From Halostagnicola kamekurae (GTDB lineage: Archaea; Halobacteriota; Halobacteria; Halobacteriales; Natrialbaceae): a DNA stretch of 48,751 nt. This document shows positions 7,220 through 14,109 of the stretch, one piece after another (the first letter of the stretch is position 1; each line of letters opens with the position of its first letter). Below the pieces are notes generated by a model. That model searched no databases. It was not told the DNA's origin and was given only the letters and a program-made list of their open reading frames with translations. Made by a program: the position numbers and the translations under genes. The stretch covers positions 1 to 48,751 of the forward strand of contig NZ_FOZS01000008.1 of assembly GCF_900116205.1 (NCBI RefSeq), in the 5' to 3' direction.

Positions 7220-7834
7220 CTATCCGCCGATAATCGCCTCTTTCGCCTTCTGAATCCTCTTGTACTCCTCGACGTCGGGATCGTCGCCGTCAGGATGGAC
7301 GTCCGCCGACTTCCGGCGAGCGACCGCCTTGACCGTTTCCGCGGAAGCGTCCGGTGCGACCTCGAGGATCTCGTGGGGCTCGCGATCGAAGCCGTTCGAC
7401 GAGACCGGCGGCGCCGCGATCTCCTCGCCATCGGCGGGCGGCAGTTGGGCGATCTCGTCGATATCCTTCGCCGTCTCGACACCGCACCGTTCGGCGAGTC
7501 GGATCCGACGCACCCACAGTGAATCCCACGGGCGTTCTCCCGGTGGCTCTCCCAGCGGTCACAGGCGATCGCCGACTGCTCGCTTGAGTGCGCCTCGAGG
7601 TCGCGATAGTAGGCGACCACGCCGACATCGTCGGGAGTGTCAGACTTGTGTGGGATGTTCGGATCGTTCGCGTAGTGTTGTGCTGCCGTCTCGATCTCGA
7701 CGTCGGTCTTGCCCCAGCGCTCGAGTTCCTCGACGATGGTTGAGCGAGATGTTTCCGGGGTAGGCCTCGCGGTCGTCGGGATCGGTTCTATCGTAGTCTG
7801 CAGGCCAGTCGATGTGGTGTGTCTGTGTGCTCAT
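7220..7834 (-). pseudogene. Frameshifted J-domain-like protein
   Basis: Three frames join into one protein of about 204 residues. It starts MSTQTHHIDWPADYDRTD at 7834, shifts at a C run (7757-7760, one base too many) into SRSTIVEELERWGKTDVEIE, then shifts again near 7524-7526 (one base short) into VRRIRLAERCGVETAKDIDE. The last 50 residues (DREPHEILEVAPDASAETV, DVHPDGDD, EYKRIQKAKEAI) match a DnaJ-like fold with HPD. The two indels are opposite in sign and both at homopolymers, so either the sequence has errors or the gene is dead. The start overlaps the upstream gene by 4 bp. Confidence 0.7.
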
Positions 7835-8190
7835 GCAAAGTCACCCAAGCTAGTCGCTTTCGGCTTCCGCTCAGTGTCGATTCGATTCGTTCGGTCCATC
7901 GAGATCCCGTAGCCGGCGTTCGCGTAGCCGTGGAGTTCGTCGACCACTGTCTCGTAGGAGCTCACCGACTCCGTCACGTCGGACCGTTCCTGGCATCGCC
8001 ACGTGTAGTCGTGCGCCCAGAACTCCAGGTCACCGTCCTCGAGCGTGACGAACATCGGGTTTGGGTTGCTCTCGATTCGGATCGCCTTCTCGTCGGGCGC
8101 GTCGTAGAGGCGCTCGAGCGCGTTCTCAACTCGCCAGTGAGGATCGGCCTTCTCGGGCTCGGGGATCTCGTCGGACGCGGTTGTGCTCAC
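7831..8190 (-). CDS. Conserved hypothetical plasmid protein
   Basis: A 119-residue protein with a GTG start at 8190. GGAGG lies about 9 bases upstream on the coding strand, which supports this start. An acidic N-terminus precedes an alpha/beta core (NPNPMFVTLEDGDLEFWAHD, then SVSSYETVVDELHGYANAGY). The stop overlaps the next gene's ATG by 4 bp. It belongs to a minus-strand run of small genes. No family recognised. Confidence 0.7.
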   Translation of the reverse strand: MSTTASDEIPEPEKADPHWRVENALERLYDAPDEKAIRIESNPNPMFVTLEDGDLEFWAHDYTWRCQERSDVTESVSSYETVVDELHGYANAGYGISMDRTNRIDTERKPKATSLGDFA

Positions 8191-8334
8191 GCCGACGCAC
8201 CTCCGGGAATTGGCTTAGTGTTACTTAGTGAATTTGGGGTCAAACCGGCCCCGAGAGACGCTGTGTACGTGCCGTCAGTGGCAGTTTGGTGACCCCCTGT
8301 CACCTTTATGGTCGGTGCTTGGAGATGGTCGATC

Positions 8335-8469
8335 ATGGAACCGACCATAATATTAATCGCGCTGAGTGCACTGGGAACCCTGGCAACCATCACCATAGCC
8401 GCTGTCACAGTGTACGACTTCGTGACAGACGACGGCTCGGAAGATGGCTTTGACCGCCTCGGGTTGTAG
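8335..8469 (+). CDS. 44-residue single-span membrane protein
   Basis: ATG 8335 to TAG 8467-8469. It starts MEPTIILIALSALGTLATIT with one hydrophobic helix, followed by a short acidic tail (DDGSEDGFDRLGL). TATA-like TTTATGG lies about 25 bp upstream, compatible with a leaderless start; the in-frame ATG at 8308 would add nine residues. Its tail and codon usage look more halophilic than the antisense frame across the same DNA. Confidence 0.5.
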   Translation: MEPTIILIALSALGTLATITIAAVTVYDFVTDDGSEDGFDRLGL

Positions 8470-8473
8470 AAGA

Positions 8474-8806
8474 TCATGCCGCACCTCCATCGAACTGTCC
8501 GAGCGCGGTCTGGTCTGGATCCTCGTGCTCTGCCTCCGAGACCGGATCCGGTTCCGGGTCGCTCCCGTCGTGGACGACCTTGAGGTAGGCGTCACAGTCC
8601 CAGTCCGAGCAGGGGCTGAACGAGGGTGACATCGACTCAATCGGGCCGTGGTAGCCGGCGGTCCACTCGTGGCCACATGCCGGGCAATCGAGATCCGCGC
8701 GCTCGTGCATGTTGACCTCGAGGACGTGATCGATACGCTGTTCGCGACGCCGGCGTGTGAGCAACCGGGCGTCCATGGCGATCGTGCTCTCGAGCGACTC
8801 AGTCAT
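8474..8806 (-). CDS. Zinc-ribbon protein
   Basis: About 110 residues from ATG 8806 (MTESLESTIAMDARLLTRRR). A basic helix at 12-25 precedes a zinc ribbon, LDCPACGHEWTAGYHG, then FSPCSDWDCDAYL: CxxC plus CxxxxC. The C-terminal 35 residues are acidic and disordered. Its start overlaps the upstream broken gene by 8 bp. It resembles the C-terminal zinc ribbons that haloarchaeal plasmids carry in several copies. Role unknown. Confidence 0.7.
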   Translation of the reverse strand: MTESLESTIAMDARLLTRRRREQRIDHVLEVNMHERADLDCPACGHEWTAGYHGPIESMSPSFSPCSDWDCDAYLKVVHDGSDPEPDPVSEAEHEDPDQTALGQFDGGAA

Positions 8807-9086
8807 CGCGACCAACCTCCAATCGATCACTTCCCTTGCCGGCCGAGCGGTTTTTTCTGCGAAACGGCCCCGCGACTTGGTATACATCGTAGGAGTCGCT
8901 GATGCCGATAATAGCGTTGATTCCGGGCTTCTTCGCCATCTCGACGGCTTTATCCTTCGCTGTCTCCTCGTCCGGTGCTATTGGGTGGTAGTGGTCTCAA
9001 CGATCCTCTCCAAGCACATCGTTAGGACTGTAGACACGGATGCCAACTTCCCACTCAGGGTGTTGTTCAGTACCACCCTCAGACAT
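8799..9086 (-). pseudogene. Small gene interrupted by one in-frame TGA
   Basis: The frame starts at ATG 9086 (MSEGGTEQHPEWEVGIRVYS), meets TGA at 8997-8999 after 29 codons, then continues in the same frame as DHYHPIAPDEETAKDKAVEM for 65 more residues to a proper TGA at 8799-8801. The downstream half is plainly coding (alpha/beta, INAIIGISDSYDVYQVAGPF). The replaced codon would sit in GEDR-x-DHYHP; TGG is the simplest ancestor. One substitution is the only visible damage, so this is either recent inactivation or a base-call error. Overlaps the next gene by 8 bp. Confidence 0.6.
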
Positions 9087-9133
9087 CTACACCACCCCAG
9101 TTATTTTTAATGGAAGTCGACGAATATTACACT

Positions 9134-9328
9134 ATGACCAGATCCGAACTTTTGGAATCAATGGCGGCAGATGCAGAGATAGTTGCCATTTTCGTTGGAG
9201 CATTCGTTTTATTATGTGTGCTCGCAGTGGGAGTCTGGATCGTGTTTCGGTTGTTGAAGAAATTGGATGGGATTGTTGACTTCAATAATATATCACCGGA
9301 GAAATCAGACCGGCGCCGACAGAGATAA
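9134..9328 (+). CDS. Small single-span membrane protein
   Basis: From ATG 9134 (MTRSELLESMAADAEIVAIF) one long hydrophobic helix covers residues about 15-40, followed by a basic end (KKLDGIVDF ... DRRRQR). An AT-rich TTATTTTTAA at 9101-9110 lies about 25 bp upstream, which fits leaderless initiation at 9134; the ATG at 9110 would sit inside the promoter box. It is antisense to the out-of-frame tail of the minus-strand zinc-ribbon gene. Function unknown. Confidence 0.6.
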   Translation: MTRSELLESMAADAEIVAIFVGAFVLLCVLAVGVWIVFRLLKKLDGIVDFNNISPEKSDRRRQR

Positions 9329-9370
9329 TTCTCGACGGATAGCTCAGTATTGTCGCTGTAGTTGCTGGAT

Positions 9371-9834
9371 TTAGACATCCCACAACACCTCGGGACACTC
9401 GCCGACGTATCGGTCCATGCACTGCCGCGGAGCTTCTCGAGTTCCTGGTCCGTCCAACAGTCCGCGCAGATCTCGAGTGATTCCCACTGGCCCTTGGTCC
9501 ACACCAGCGGTCGGCCCTGTGCGTCCTTTTCGTCAACGTCGGGCAGTTCCGCGCCACATTGCTTGCAGTGTTCTGGGTCATCGATCTCGAGGCGAGAATT
9601 ATCGCGACAGGGATTTCTCACGTCCGTCTTGCCGTCGGTCGCGATCTCCGGGTCGTCCTCCAGCCGCCGGTCGAGATCGTCGACGCCATCCTCGACGCCC
9701 GGCTCGTCGTTCGCCGCGTAGCGCGTGTGGGCGTGGTGGGTTGTAGTCTCGAGAGACTCGCCAACGGTCGGTGAGTCCGTTCCAGTTGGCTCATCGGCAA
9801 AGTCGTCGAGGGTTGCGCTCCCTGCTTTAGACAT
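9371..9834 (-). pseudogene. Zinc-ribbon protein with a C-terminal frameshift
   Basis: From ATG 9834 (MSKAGSATLDDFADEPTGTD) an acidic N-terminus leads to a zinc ribbon, HCKQCGAELP about residue 90 and EICADCWTDQELEKL about residue 125. In the uncorrected frame the protein runs on to 9127 through low-quality sequence. Shifting one base near 9425-9432 (CCGCGG) gives MDRYVGECPEVLWDV followed by TAA at 9371-9373, a sensible end. The long uncorrected tail is therefore an artefact of the shift. Confidence 0.6.
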
Positions 9835-10075
9835 CAGGATCGTCGCCCCGAGGATCCTCTACATACTTGTAGAGACCGCGGTAGGGTTTTTCAACCCACC
9901 CAGCACCGAGAAGCCCCTCAAGCTCCCGGTTGACGTACTGTTTTCTAAGGTCTGTTTCTTCTGTGAACCGCTTTACCGTCGCATAACCCCACGGATCACC
10001 GGATCTACGCCCCTCAGTAAGAACTGAAAGTAGCGCTTCCTGTCGATCCGACGGCTCGAAATTTTCGTTTACCAT
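9827..10075 (-). CDS. Winged-helix regulator
   Basis: A 82-residue protein from ATG 10075 (MVNENFEPSDRQEALLSVLT). The order is helix, WGYATVKRFTEETDLRKQYV helix-turn-helix, then LEGLLGAGWVEKPYRGLYKY wing: a compact winged helix related in style to 5229-5519. Its stop overlaps the next gene start. Palindromes lie in the divergent spacer to the 10281 operon, so it may control itself and that operon. An upstream Met at 10102 is less likely. Confidence 0.75.
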   Translation of the reverse strand: MVNENFEPSDRQEALLSVLTEGRRSGDPWGYATVKRFTEETDLRKQYVNRELEGLLGAGWVEKPYRGLYKYVEDPRGDDPDV

Positions 10076-10158
10076 GTCGGAACGGTGTAGTTGTTGTGCC
10101 ATCCAACTTATGATACATTCTCTAGGACAATAGTTGTTATGATATATGTGTAATTAGA

Positions 10159-10173
10159 TGTTACAACGTAACA
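10159..10173. promoter_or_regulatory. TGTTAC-N3-GTAACA palindrome in a divergent spacer
   Basis: A perfect 15-bp inverted repeat (TGTTAC-AAC-GTAACA) between the winged-helix gene at 10075 and the plus-strand operon starting at 10281. The same GTTAC-N3-GTAAC core is found at 1248-1260. Candidate operator of one of the window's winged-helix proteins. Confidence 0.5.
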
Positions 10174-10280
10174 CCTAATAGGATGGCCCTATGACTATGT
10201 AGTATGCGAGGGAGTTCGGCTCAGAACGAAATGGCCGACGGGTGGTCCAACACCCTCGACCTCGCTGGAGATTCCAGCAT

Positions 10281-10670
10281 ATGAGCGTACAAACGCCAAC
10301 CGACGAAAGCGTATCGGAAGAGCAGGACGAACAGAGGCAGGTTACTGCCGAGATATCCGGCAGCTTCTACAAGTGGCTCGGTCGCGACGCCGCCGGTCGC
10401 TTCCACCACTACGACAAATCCGAGGATACGGTCTACATCAGCGAGTCAGAGCAAGAACGGTTCCTGCCTGACGGCGCTGGTGTCTTCTGGTTCCGCGTCA
10501 GCGACATCGTCCGCGTCGAACACATGGACGACTACGACGGCCTCGACGTCGACGACTGGGAGGTCTTCGTCGCCGATGATCTCGGCTGGGACGCGACGCC
10601 GACGAACCTCACGGCGACGATTTTCGGCGCTGTCGAGGGCGATCTCGAACGCGACGGAGGTCACCGATGA
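10281..10670 (+). CDS. Conserved hypothetical, first gene of a small-gene operon
   Basis: About 129 residues from ATG 10281 (MSVQTPTDESVSEEQDEQRQ). An acidic lead precedes an alpha/beta core (KWLGRDAAGRFHHYDKSEDT, VFWFRVSDIVRVEHMDDYDG) and a helical end. It opens a run of seven plus-strand genes, each overlapping or touching the next, so the whole set is probably one transcript. No family recognised. An upstream start at 10242 is possible but adds basic, non-halophilic residues. Confidence 0.75.
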   Translation: MSVQTPTDESVSEEQDEQRQVTAEISGSFYKWLGRDAAGRFHHYDKSEDTVYISESEQERFLPDGAGVFWFRVSDIVRVEHMDDYDGLDVDDWEVFVADDLGWDATPTNLTATIFGAVEGDLERDGGHR

Positions 10671-10936
10671 TATCCGTCGAGTCGATCATGGACACGCCCG
10701 ACGGTCGCGATGAGGTCGGCACGCCGGACGATATGCTGGCCCACTGCGAGCGCCACGACGTGATCTACCGCGTCGGCGGCAACTGTCTCGAGTGCGAGCG
10801 CGAGCACACGGGACGGAAAGCAGACGCCCAAGAACGTGAAGCCGAACGCGAACTCGAGACGCGCCGCGAGGCGAAGGCAGTCGCCGGCCCCGAACACGCA
10901 GTCCGGACTGACGGCGGCGAGGAGGTGAGCGAATAA
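10667..10936 (+). CDS. Small HxxC/CxxC zinc-type protein with charged helix
   Basis: An 89-residue protein overlapping its upstream neighbour by 4 bp. DDMLAHCERHDVIYRVGGNC then LECEREHTG gives a C-x2-H ... C-x2-C zinc site. The next 35 residues are a long charged helix (REAERELETRREAK). Probably a small nucleic-acid-binding or scaffold protein. No family name can be given. Confidence 0.7.
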   Translation: MISVESIMDTPDGRDEVGTPDDMLAHCERHDVIYRVGGNCLECEREHTGRKADAQEREAERELETRREAKAVAGPEHAVRTDGGEEVSE

Positions 10937-11196
10937 TGTCCGACGAGATGATGCGTTGGACGCCCGGCGTGAACTATGAGCCAGATAGCAGGACAGACGT
11001 CGAGGACTTCGTGGTCGACTACGGCTACGACGCGATCGACGCTGGCGTCCATCCAAAACAGGTTGCGGCTACGATTCGAGCGGTCGCGGACGAACTCGAA
11101 GAACACGCACACGAACGCGAGCAGACCCGTGACGAATCGACGCGGTCCGAACCCGCGGACTTCGGCGGCGAGTCAACTGGGGTACAGGAGCTATAA
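10936..11196 (+). CDS. Small helical protein; 3' half duplicated at 27.9 kb
   Basis: An 86-residue protein (MSDEMMRWTPGVNYEPDSRT). It begins one base before the upstream stop ends and shares its last base with the next start. A helical core includes AGVHPKQVAATIRAVADELE, and the tail is polar. From codon 37 onward the DNA is repeated, with small indels, at 27894-28041. Function unknown. Confidence 0.7.
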   Translation: MSDEMMRWTPGVNYEPDSRTDVEDFVVDYGYDAIDAGVHPKQVAATIRAVADELEEHAHEREQTRDESTRSEPADFGGESTGVQEL

Positions 11197-11543
11197 TGGC
11201 GGTCGCTCAGTCAAGCGGCCTCGAGGTCATCGACGAGCGGGACTCGGAAGCGCTCACCACGCCCATGACCGTGATGGACGATGCGGGCATGGTCCGGCAC
11301 ACTGACGGGATGTACGAGGTGACGACTGACTCGGGGAGCGAGTACATCGTCGATCTCGATGCGCCTACTGGTGCCCGGTGCCTCTGTCCAGATCACAAGT
11401 ACAGAGGCGTCGAATGCAAGCACGCGCGGCGTGTGAAGTTCGCCATCGGCGAGCGGGCGATTCCATCGTGGGTCGATCACGACGACGTCGACGACCAGCT
11501 GGGCGCGCATGTTGCCTCCGGAAACCCGGTGTGGTCTGAATGA
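11196..11543 (+). CDS. SWIM zinc-finger protein
   Basis: A 115-residue protein. The SWIM signature CxC-xn-CxH is present as RCLCPDHKYRGVECKHARRV around residues 62-81, preceded by the usual strand pair (DGMYEVTTDSGSEYIVDLD). SWIM domains bind DNA or proteins through one zinc. The first about 53 codons are duplicated at 28042-28201, and a second SWIM protein is encoded at 17604-18431. Its place inside a run of overlapping genes suggests a plasmid housekeeping role. Confidence 0.82.
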   Translation: MAVAQSSGLEVIDERDSEALTTPMTVMDDAGMVRHTDGMYEVTTDSGSEYIVDLDAPTGARCLCPDHKYRGVECKHARRVKFAIGERAIPSWVDHDDVDDQLGAHVASGNPVWSE

Positions 11544-11677
11544 GCGAGTATTCGGTCTGGAAGGTCAGCGACGACGGGTTCACGACCTTTACGGAGGATC
11601 CACTATTCGCAGAGTGGTGCGAGATCCGCGGCTGGATGGTCTCGATCGTCTCCTATGAGGTCGATCAAGATGAGTGA
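11540..11677 (+). CDS. 45-residue acidic miniprotein
   Basis: ATG 11540 overlaps the SWIM gene stop by 4 bp, and the frame ends with TGA at 11675-11677. It begins MSEYSVWKVSDDGFTTFTED and continues with WCEIRGWMVSIVSYEVD. Strand-rich, Trp-containing and acidic. Tight coupling on both sides makes it a likely real gene although it is very short. Function unknown. Confidence 0.6.
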   Translation: MSEYSVWKVSDDGFTTFTEDPLFAEWCEIRGWMVSIVSYEVDQDE

Positions 11678-11813
11678 AGAACTGACTGGCGAGGACTGCA
11701 ACGAGTTCGGGATGGCATTGCTCCGAACCAGCGCCGACGACGTGACAAACCCCTACAATGCGCCGGTCGTGACCTGTCCGAACTGTCCGCGAGAGATTCA
11801 GGTGGAACGATGA
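11670..11813 (+). CDS. 47-residue CxxC miniprotein
   Basis: ATG 11670 overlaps the preceding stop by 8 bp, and the TGA at 11811-11813 overlaps the next start by 4 bp. It starts MSEELTGEDCNEFGMALLRT and ends VTCPNCPREIQVER, with one CxxC pair. Operon-coupled and GC-rich. Function unknown. Confidence 0.6.
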   Translation: MSEELTGEDCNEFGMALLRTSADDVTNPYNAPVVTCPNCPREIQVER

Positions 11814-12013
11814 GCTCACGATCCCCGTTCGCGATCGAGTGGACGCCGCCGAACGCCCGCCGCCGGAAGTTCGTCTTCGAGCCACGCCCAACCGGCGGGT
11901 ATGATCGCGAAGAGTTCGAAGAACGGGACGATGAATGGCGGTTCGTTGGGTCGGAGATCGTCTCGAACGTGAGCCTCGAGACGCCCGGCGGGATCGTGCT
12001 GGATACGTCGTAG
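11810..12013 (+). CDS. Small hypothetical, last gene of the operon
   Basis: A 67-residue protein (MSSRSPFAIEWTPPNARRRK) with alternating strands, RKFVFEPRPTGGYDREEFEE and EIVSNVSLETPGGIVLD. It closes the plus-strand run beginning at 10281. A 42-bp inverted-repeat element follows 69 bp later. Function unknown. Confidence 0.65.
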   Translation: MSSRSPFAIEWTPPNARRRKFVFEPRPTGGYDREEFEERDDEWRFVGSEIVSNVSLETPGGIVLDTS

Positions 12014-12081
12014 CTGCTTTTCGCGTTTAGCCGCTGTTCTCGTTGAACTCCTCGAGTCCCTGGCGATCGGGCTGTTCGTCG

Positions 12082-12123
12082 TTAACCAACATTTCCGAAG
12101 CCCCGTTTAGAAATGTTGGTTAA
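12082..12123. repeat. TTAACCAAC-N24-GTTGGTTAA element, copy 1
   Basis: Arms TTAACCAACATTTC (12082-12095) and GAAATGTTGGTTAA (12110-12123) are perfect 14-bp inverted repeats with a 14-bp centre. It sits in the convergent space after the plus-strand operon. Copies 2-4 are at 13986, 18481 and 36220 with nearly the same 42-bp span. This copy could also act as a terminator hairpin, which the other locations do not support. Confidence 0.75.
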
Positions 12124-12203
12124 GACGCGTCGCTGTTCTCGAGCATGCCTTCACTCGATCGGTGATCAGTGCTGCCCAGCGTCCAGTTATCGCGCGAGGG
12201 GTG

Positions 12204-12458
12204 TCACAAGTTCCGATCGAGCCAGTCCAAGAATCGCTGGAACTCTTTCATGCCCGCCTGTTCGCCGATCTTCTTGAGCGTCCCTGTCGACACTTCATCG
12301 TGTCGAGGTACTGGGACTGTCCGCGCATCCGAATCATGGTCGTCGGGTGGCTCCCAGCGGAGGATAAAGTGATCGCCCTTGATCCGGTCGAGATAAAATG
12401 GGCCGTGATTTACGAGGACTTTCATCACGTCGTCGCCAGAATATGTCCGCCTCGACAT
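12204..12458 (-). CDS. hicA: HicA-family mRNA interferase toxin
   Basis: 84 residues from ATG 12458 (MSRRTYSGDDVMKVLVNHGP). The family pattern is clear: an N-terminal helix, then GDHFILRW with the catalytic His of the double-stranded-RNA-binding-like fold, then TVPVPRHDEVSTGTLKKIGE, the typical HicA strand-helix end. HicA degrades mRNA until bound by HicB. The partner gene ends 13 bp upstream, so the order is hicB-hicA. Confidence 0.88.
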   Translation of the reverse strand: MSRRTYSGDDVMKVLVNHGPFYLDRIKGDHFILRWEPPDDHDSDARTVPVPRHDEVSTGTLKKIGEQAGMKEFQRFLDWLDRNL

Positions 12459-12471
12459 CTCGAAATCGGGC

Positions 12472-12741
12472 CTACTGAAATTCCTCTGGCAGTGATTCCC
12501 CAGAGACGTTCTTTTCGGGATCGACACCGAGGTCTCGGAGTTCCGCGTCTGTTGGCTCTCGGCCCTCGCCGTTGTAGCCAGCGACCGCTTCGTCGAGGTT
12601 TTCGAGCGCTTCCGTTCGCGTCTTGCCCTGGCTGGTGACGCCGGTCGCTTCGTCCGTTGCGACCCACCACTCGCCTTCCTCGGTGAGCGTGATCGTCGTC
12701 TCGGGCTCGGGGGCACCGTTCGAGCCAATATCAGTGCTCAT
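12472..12741 (-). CDS. hicB: HicB-family antitoxin
   Basis: 89 residues from ATG 12741 (MSTDIGSNGAPEPETTITLT). The partial RNase-H-like HicB core is visible: EEGEWWVATDEATGVTSQGK, then TRTEALENLDEAVAGYNGEG. HicB binds HicA and represses the operon. It lies upstream of hicA with 13 bp between the genes. A longer frame to 12861 adds basic, non-halophilic residues and is not used. Confidence 0.87.
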   Translation of the reverse strand: MSTDIGSNGAPEPETTITLTEEGEWWVATDEATGVTSQGKTRTEALENLDEAVAGYNGEGREPTDAELRDLGVDPEKNVSGESLPEEFQ

Positions 12742-12762
12742 AGGCTGTGATATGCTCGGTGG

Positions 12763-13144
12763 ATGGTTAAGCGTTCGGTCGCTTGCTCTCGAGCACCGTT
12801 CAGTCCCTCGAGCGGAGTCGGATCGTCGACGGTGTTGCCTGGTCTCTCCCAGCAGGGACATCTCGTGTTGTACGCCCTCCTGATGTTACACGAAGAGGGT
12901 GATGCACCGATTCGGACGCGTGACGTGCAGGATCGATACGAAATTATCTGTGGTCGAACTGCAGTTGACTCGCTAGTTCCCCGACGAATGCGTGACCATC
13001 TCGGCGAACTCTCGATGTTGGGGATTGCGAGTCGTACAGAGCGGAACAGAGGTGAACTGGGTGGTCGGTACTACGAACGCCCTCGACACGAAACCCGATC
13101 TCCTACTCGAAGCTCTCGACGAGACAGTGGACATGGTGGGGTAA
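12763..13144 (+). pseudogene. C-terminal remnant of an Orc1/Cdc6 initiator
   Basis: LPGLSQQGHLVLYALLMLHE followed by PIRTRDVQDRYEIICGRT and RRMRDHLGELSMLGIASRTE is the winged-helix domain typical of haloarchaeal Orc1/Cdc6, and GGRYYE precedes the usual tail. A frameshift near 13085 moves the end into NALDTKPDLLLEALDETVDM and TAA at 13142-13144. The AAA+ ATPase part is absent; only about 120 of about 400 residues remain. Iterons follow directly. An intact initiator must act from elsewhere if this origin is used. Confidence 0.8.
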
Positions 13145-13350
13145 CCGACGCCGTTCAGCAGCGTCTCGATCTGGACCTCTGATACCCGAAAGACACTGGA
13201 CACGATGGGGTGTATTCTCCCCACCTGCTGGTGATTTGGACACTGGACGCGGTGGGGTGGCCTGCTACTCTCGAGCTATCCGAGACACTGGACATAGTGG
13301 GGTGCAGTTCGATTCGCAGATTATGAGAAGACACTGGACACGGTGGGGTG
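13123..13350 (+). repeat. Five ORB-like iterons, candidate replication origin
   Basis: The 21-bp unit GACACTGGACAYRGTGGGGTG occurs at 13192, 13239, 13284 and 13330, spaced 47, 45 and 46 bp, all in the same orientation. A diverged fifth copy (GACAGTGGACATGGTGGGG) at 13123 lies in the end of the orc1 remnant. A dyad-like part plus a G-string resembles archaeal origin recognition boxes, which Orc1/Cdc6 binds. Regular spacing and position next to an orc gene support an origin. No clear AT-rich unwinding stretch is seen. Confidence 0.75.
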
Positions 13351-13360
13351 TGGACACGGA

Positions 13361-13603
13361 TTAGGACTCGAGATCCAGATAGTTGGTAAGCATCACGTTC
13401 AACGCTGGATCTCGACCGCTATTCTCGTCGACCGTCTTCTCGCTGTGACAGTCCGCACAGAGCGTCCGGAGGTTCGACTCCTCGAGCGGGTGACTGCCGT
13501 CCGCGATCCGTTCGATGTGATCAACTTCCATCATTCGGTGATCGAGGTTGCCTGTTCCAATCGCGTTGCTTGAGTTCGAACGCGTGAATCGAGAGGACGT
13601 CAT
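13361..13603 (-). pseudogene. HNH endonuclease fragment
   Basis: The sequence MMEVDHIERIADGSHPLEES followed by NLRTLCADCHSEKT is the C-terminal half of an HNH domain: DHI, N-L-x-x-LC, CxxCH. The N-terminal CxxC half that normally precedes it is missing, and the first 20 residues of the frame are unrelated Ser/Asn-rich sequence. It is probably a degraded HNH gene adjoining the origin. Confidence 0.65.
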
Positions 13604-13647
13604 GGAGAAACGACGGAAACGTGGGATGAATGTCTACCTGTTTGAGT

Positions 13648-13971
13648 TTACTCGTCTGGATTGACCGGGCCTTTGTATTTGGAGGTCACTTCCTCGCCTT
13701 CCCGCCACTGCCAGTAGTAGTAGCGATTATCGTTGATTTCTTTGATTGTGATCGTCGCTTTAGCAGGGACATCGTCCGGGAGGTCGTCTGGTCGCTCCTC
13801 CACTTTTTCTTGGCCAGCCGACTCCTCGAGACGGCCCTCACGTTCCTTGTGCTCGGCTAGCGCTTCGGCGTACGTTGCAACGTCTCGGAGCTGCTCCGCG
13901 CTCGTCTCGTTGAGCGTGTTGACGATCTCCGTTGGGAGGTTCGCCGGTGGGGTCGGGGGTTCGTAGGACAT
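13648..13971 (-). CDS. Conserved small haloarchaeal protein
   Basis: A 107-residue protein. Residues 10-55 are helical (NTLNETSAEQLRDVATYAEA), residues 60-75 are charged linker, and the C-terminus has a strand pair, NDNRYYYWQWREGEEVTSKY ending KGPVNP. That aromatic tail is the usual conserved signature of a family found beside haloarchaeal plasmid origins; I give no number. Its ATG is 15 bp from inverted-repeat copy 2, so it is likely regulated through that site. Confidence 0.72.
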   Translation of the reverse strand: MSYEPPTPPANLPTEIVNTLNETSAEQLRDVATYAEALAEHKEREGRLEESAGQEKVEERPDDLPDDVPAKATITIKEINDNRYYYWQWREGEEVTSKYKGPVNPDE

Positions 13972-13985
13972 CGGCTACTCTCGTG

Positions 13986-14026
13986 TTAACCAACACGGCC
14001 CACGAATCTATAGTTTTGTTGGTTAA
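13986..14026. repeat. TTAACCAAC-N23-GTTGGTTAA element, copy 2
   Basis: Arms TTAACCAACA (13986-13995) and TGTTGGTTAA (14017-14026) span 41 bp. The element is in the divergent space between the minus-strand gene at 13971 and the plus-strand regulator at 14110, 15 bp from the former's ATG. A terminator is excluded here because both genes read away from it; an operator or recombination site fits better. Confidence 0.75.
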
Positions 14027-14069
14027 TACGATGGAGGCGGTTCTCGCGATTGCTGGATGTAACACTACT

Positions 14070-14095
14070 CGAAACTTATTTATATTCAAGTTTCG
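14070..14095 (+). promoter_or_regulatory. Inverted repeat enclosing the TATA box of the 14110 gene
   Basis: CGAAACTT (14070-14077) and AAGTTTCG (14088-14095) flank ATTTATATTC, which contains TTTATAT, a good archaeal TATA box. The start GTG at 14110 is about 28 bp downstream, consistent with leaderless transcription. A regulator bound to the two arms would block TBP directly. The downstream gene encodes a winged-helix protein, so autoregulation is likely. Confidence 0.65.
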
Positions 14096-14109
14096 TACTA
14101 TGTTACACC

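Noticed and set aside
8187-8477. Minus-strand 96-codon frame with 4-bp overlaps to both neighbours
   Set aside because: Its Ser/Thr-rich, non-acidic sequence is unlike halophile proteins, and the plus strand holds a better small membrane gene. The overlaps can arise by chance. The C-terminal part cannot be fully excluded.
9127-9370. Extended C-terminus of the minus-strand zinc-ribbon protein
   Set aside because: The tail is Asn/Thr-rich nonsense antisense to a small membrane gene. A one-base shift near 9430 gives a natural end at 9371.
12096-12123. Tiny peptide frames starting inside inverted-repeat copy 1
   Set aside because: ATG-TTG-GTT arises from the repeat sequence itself, and the resulting peptides have no supporting context.
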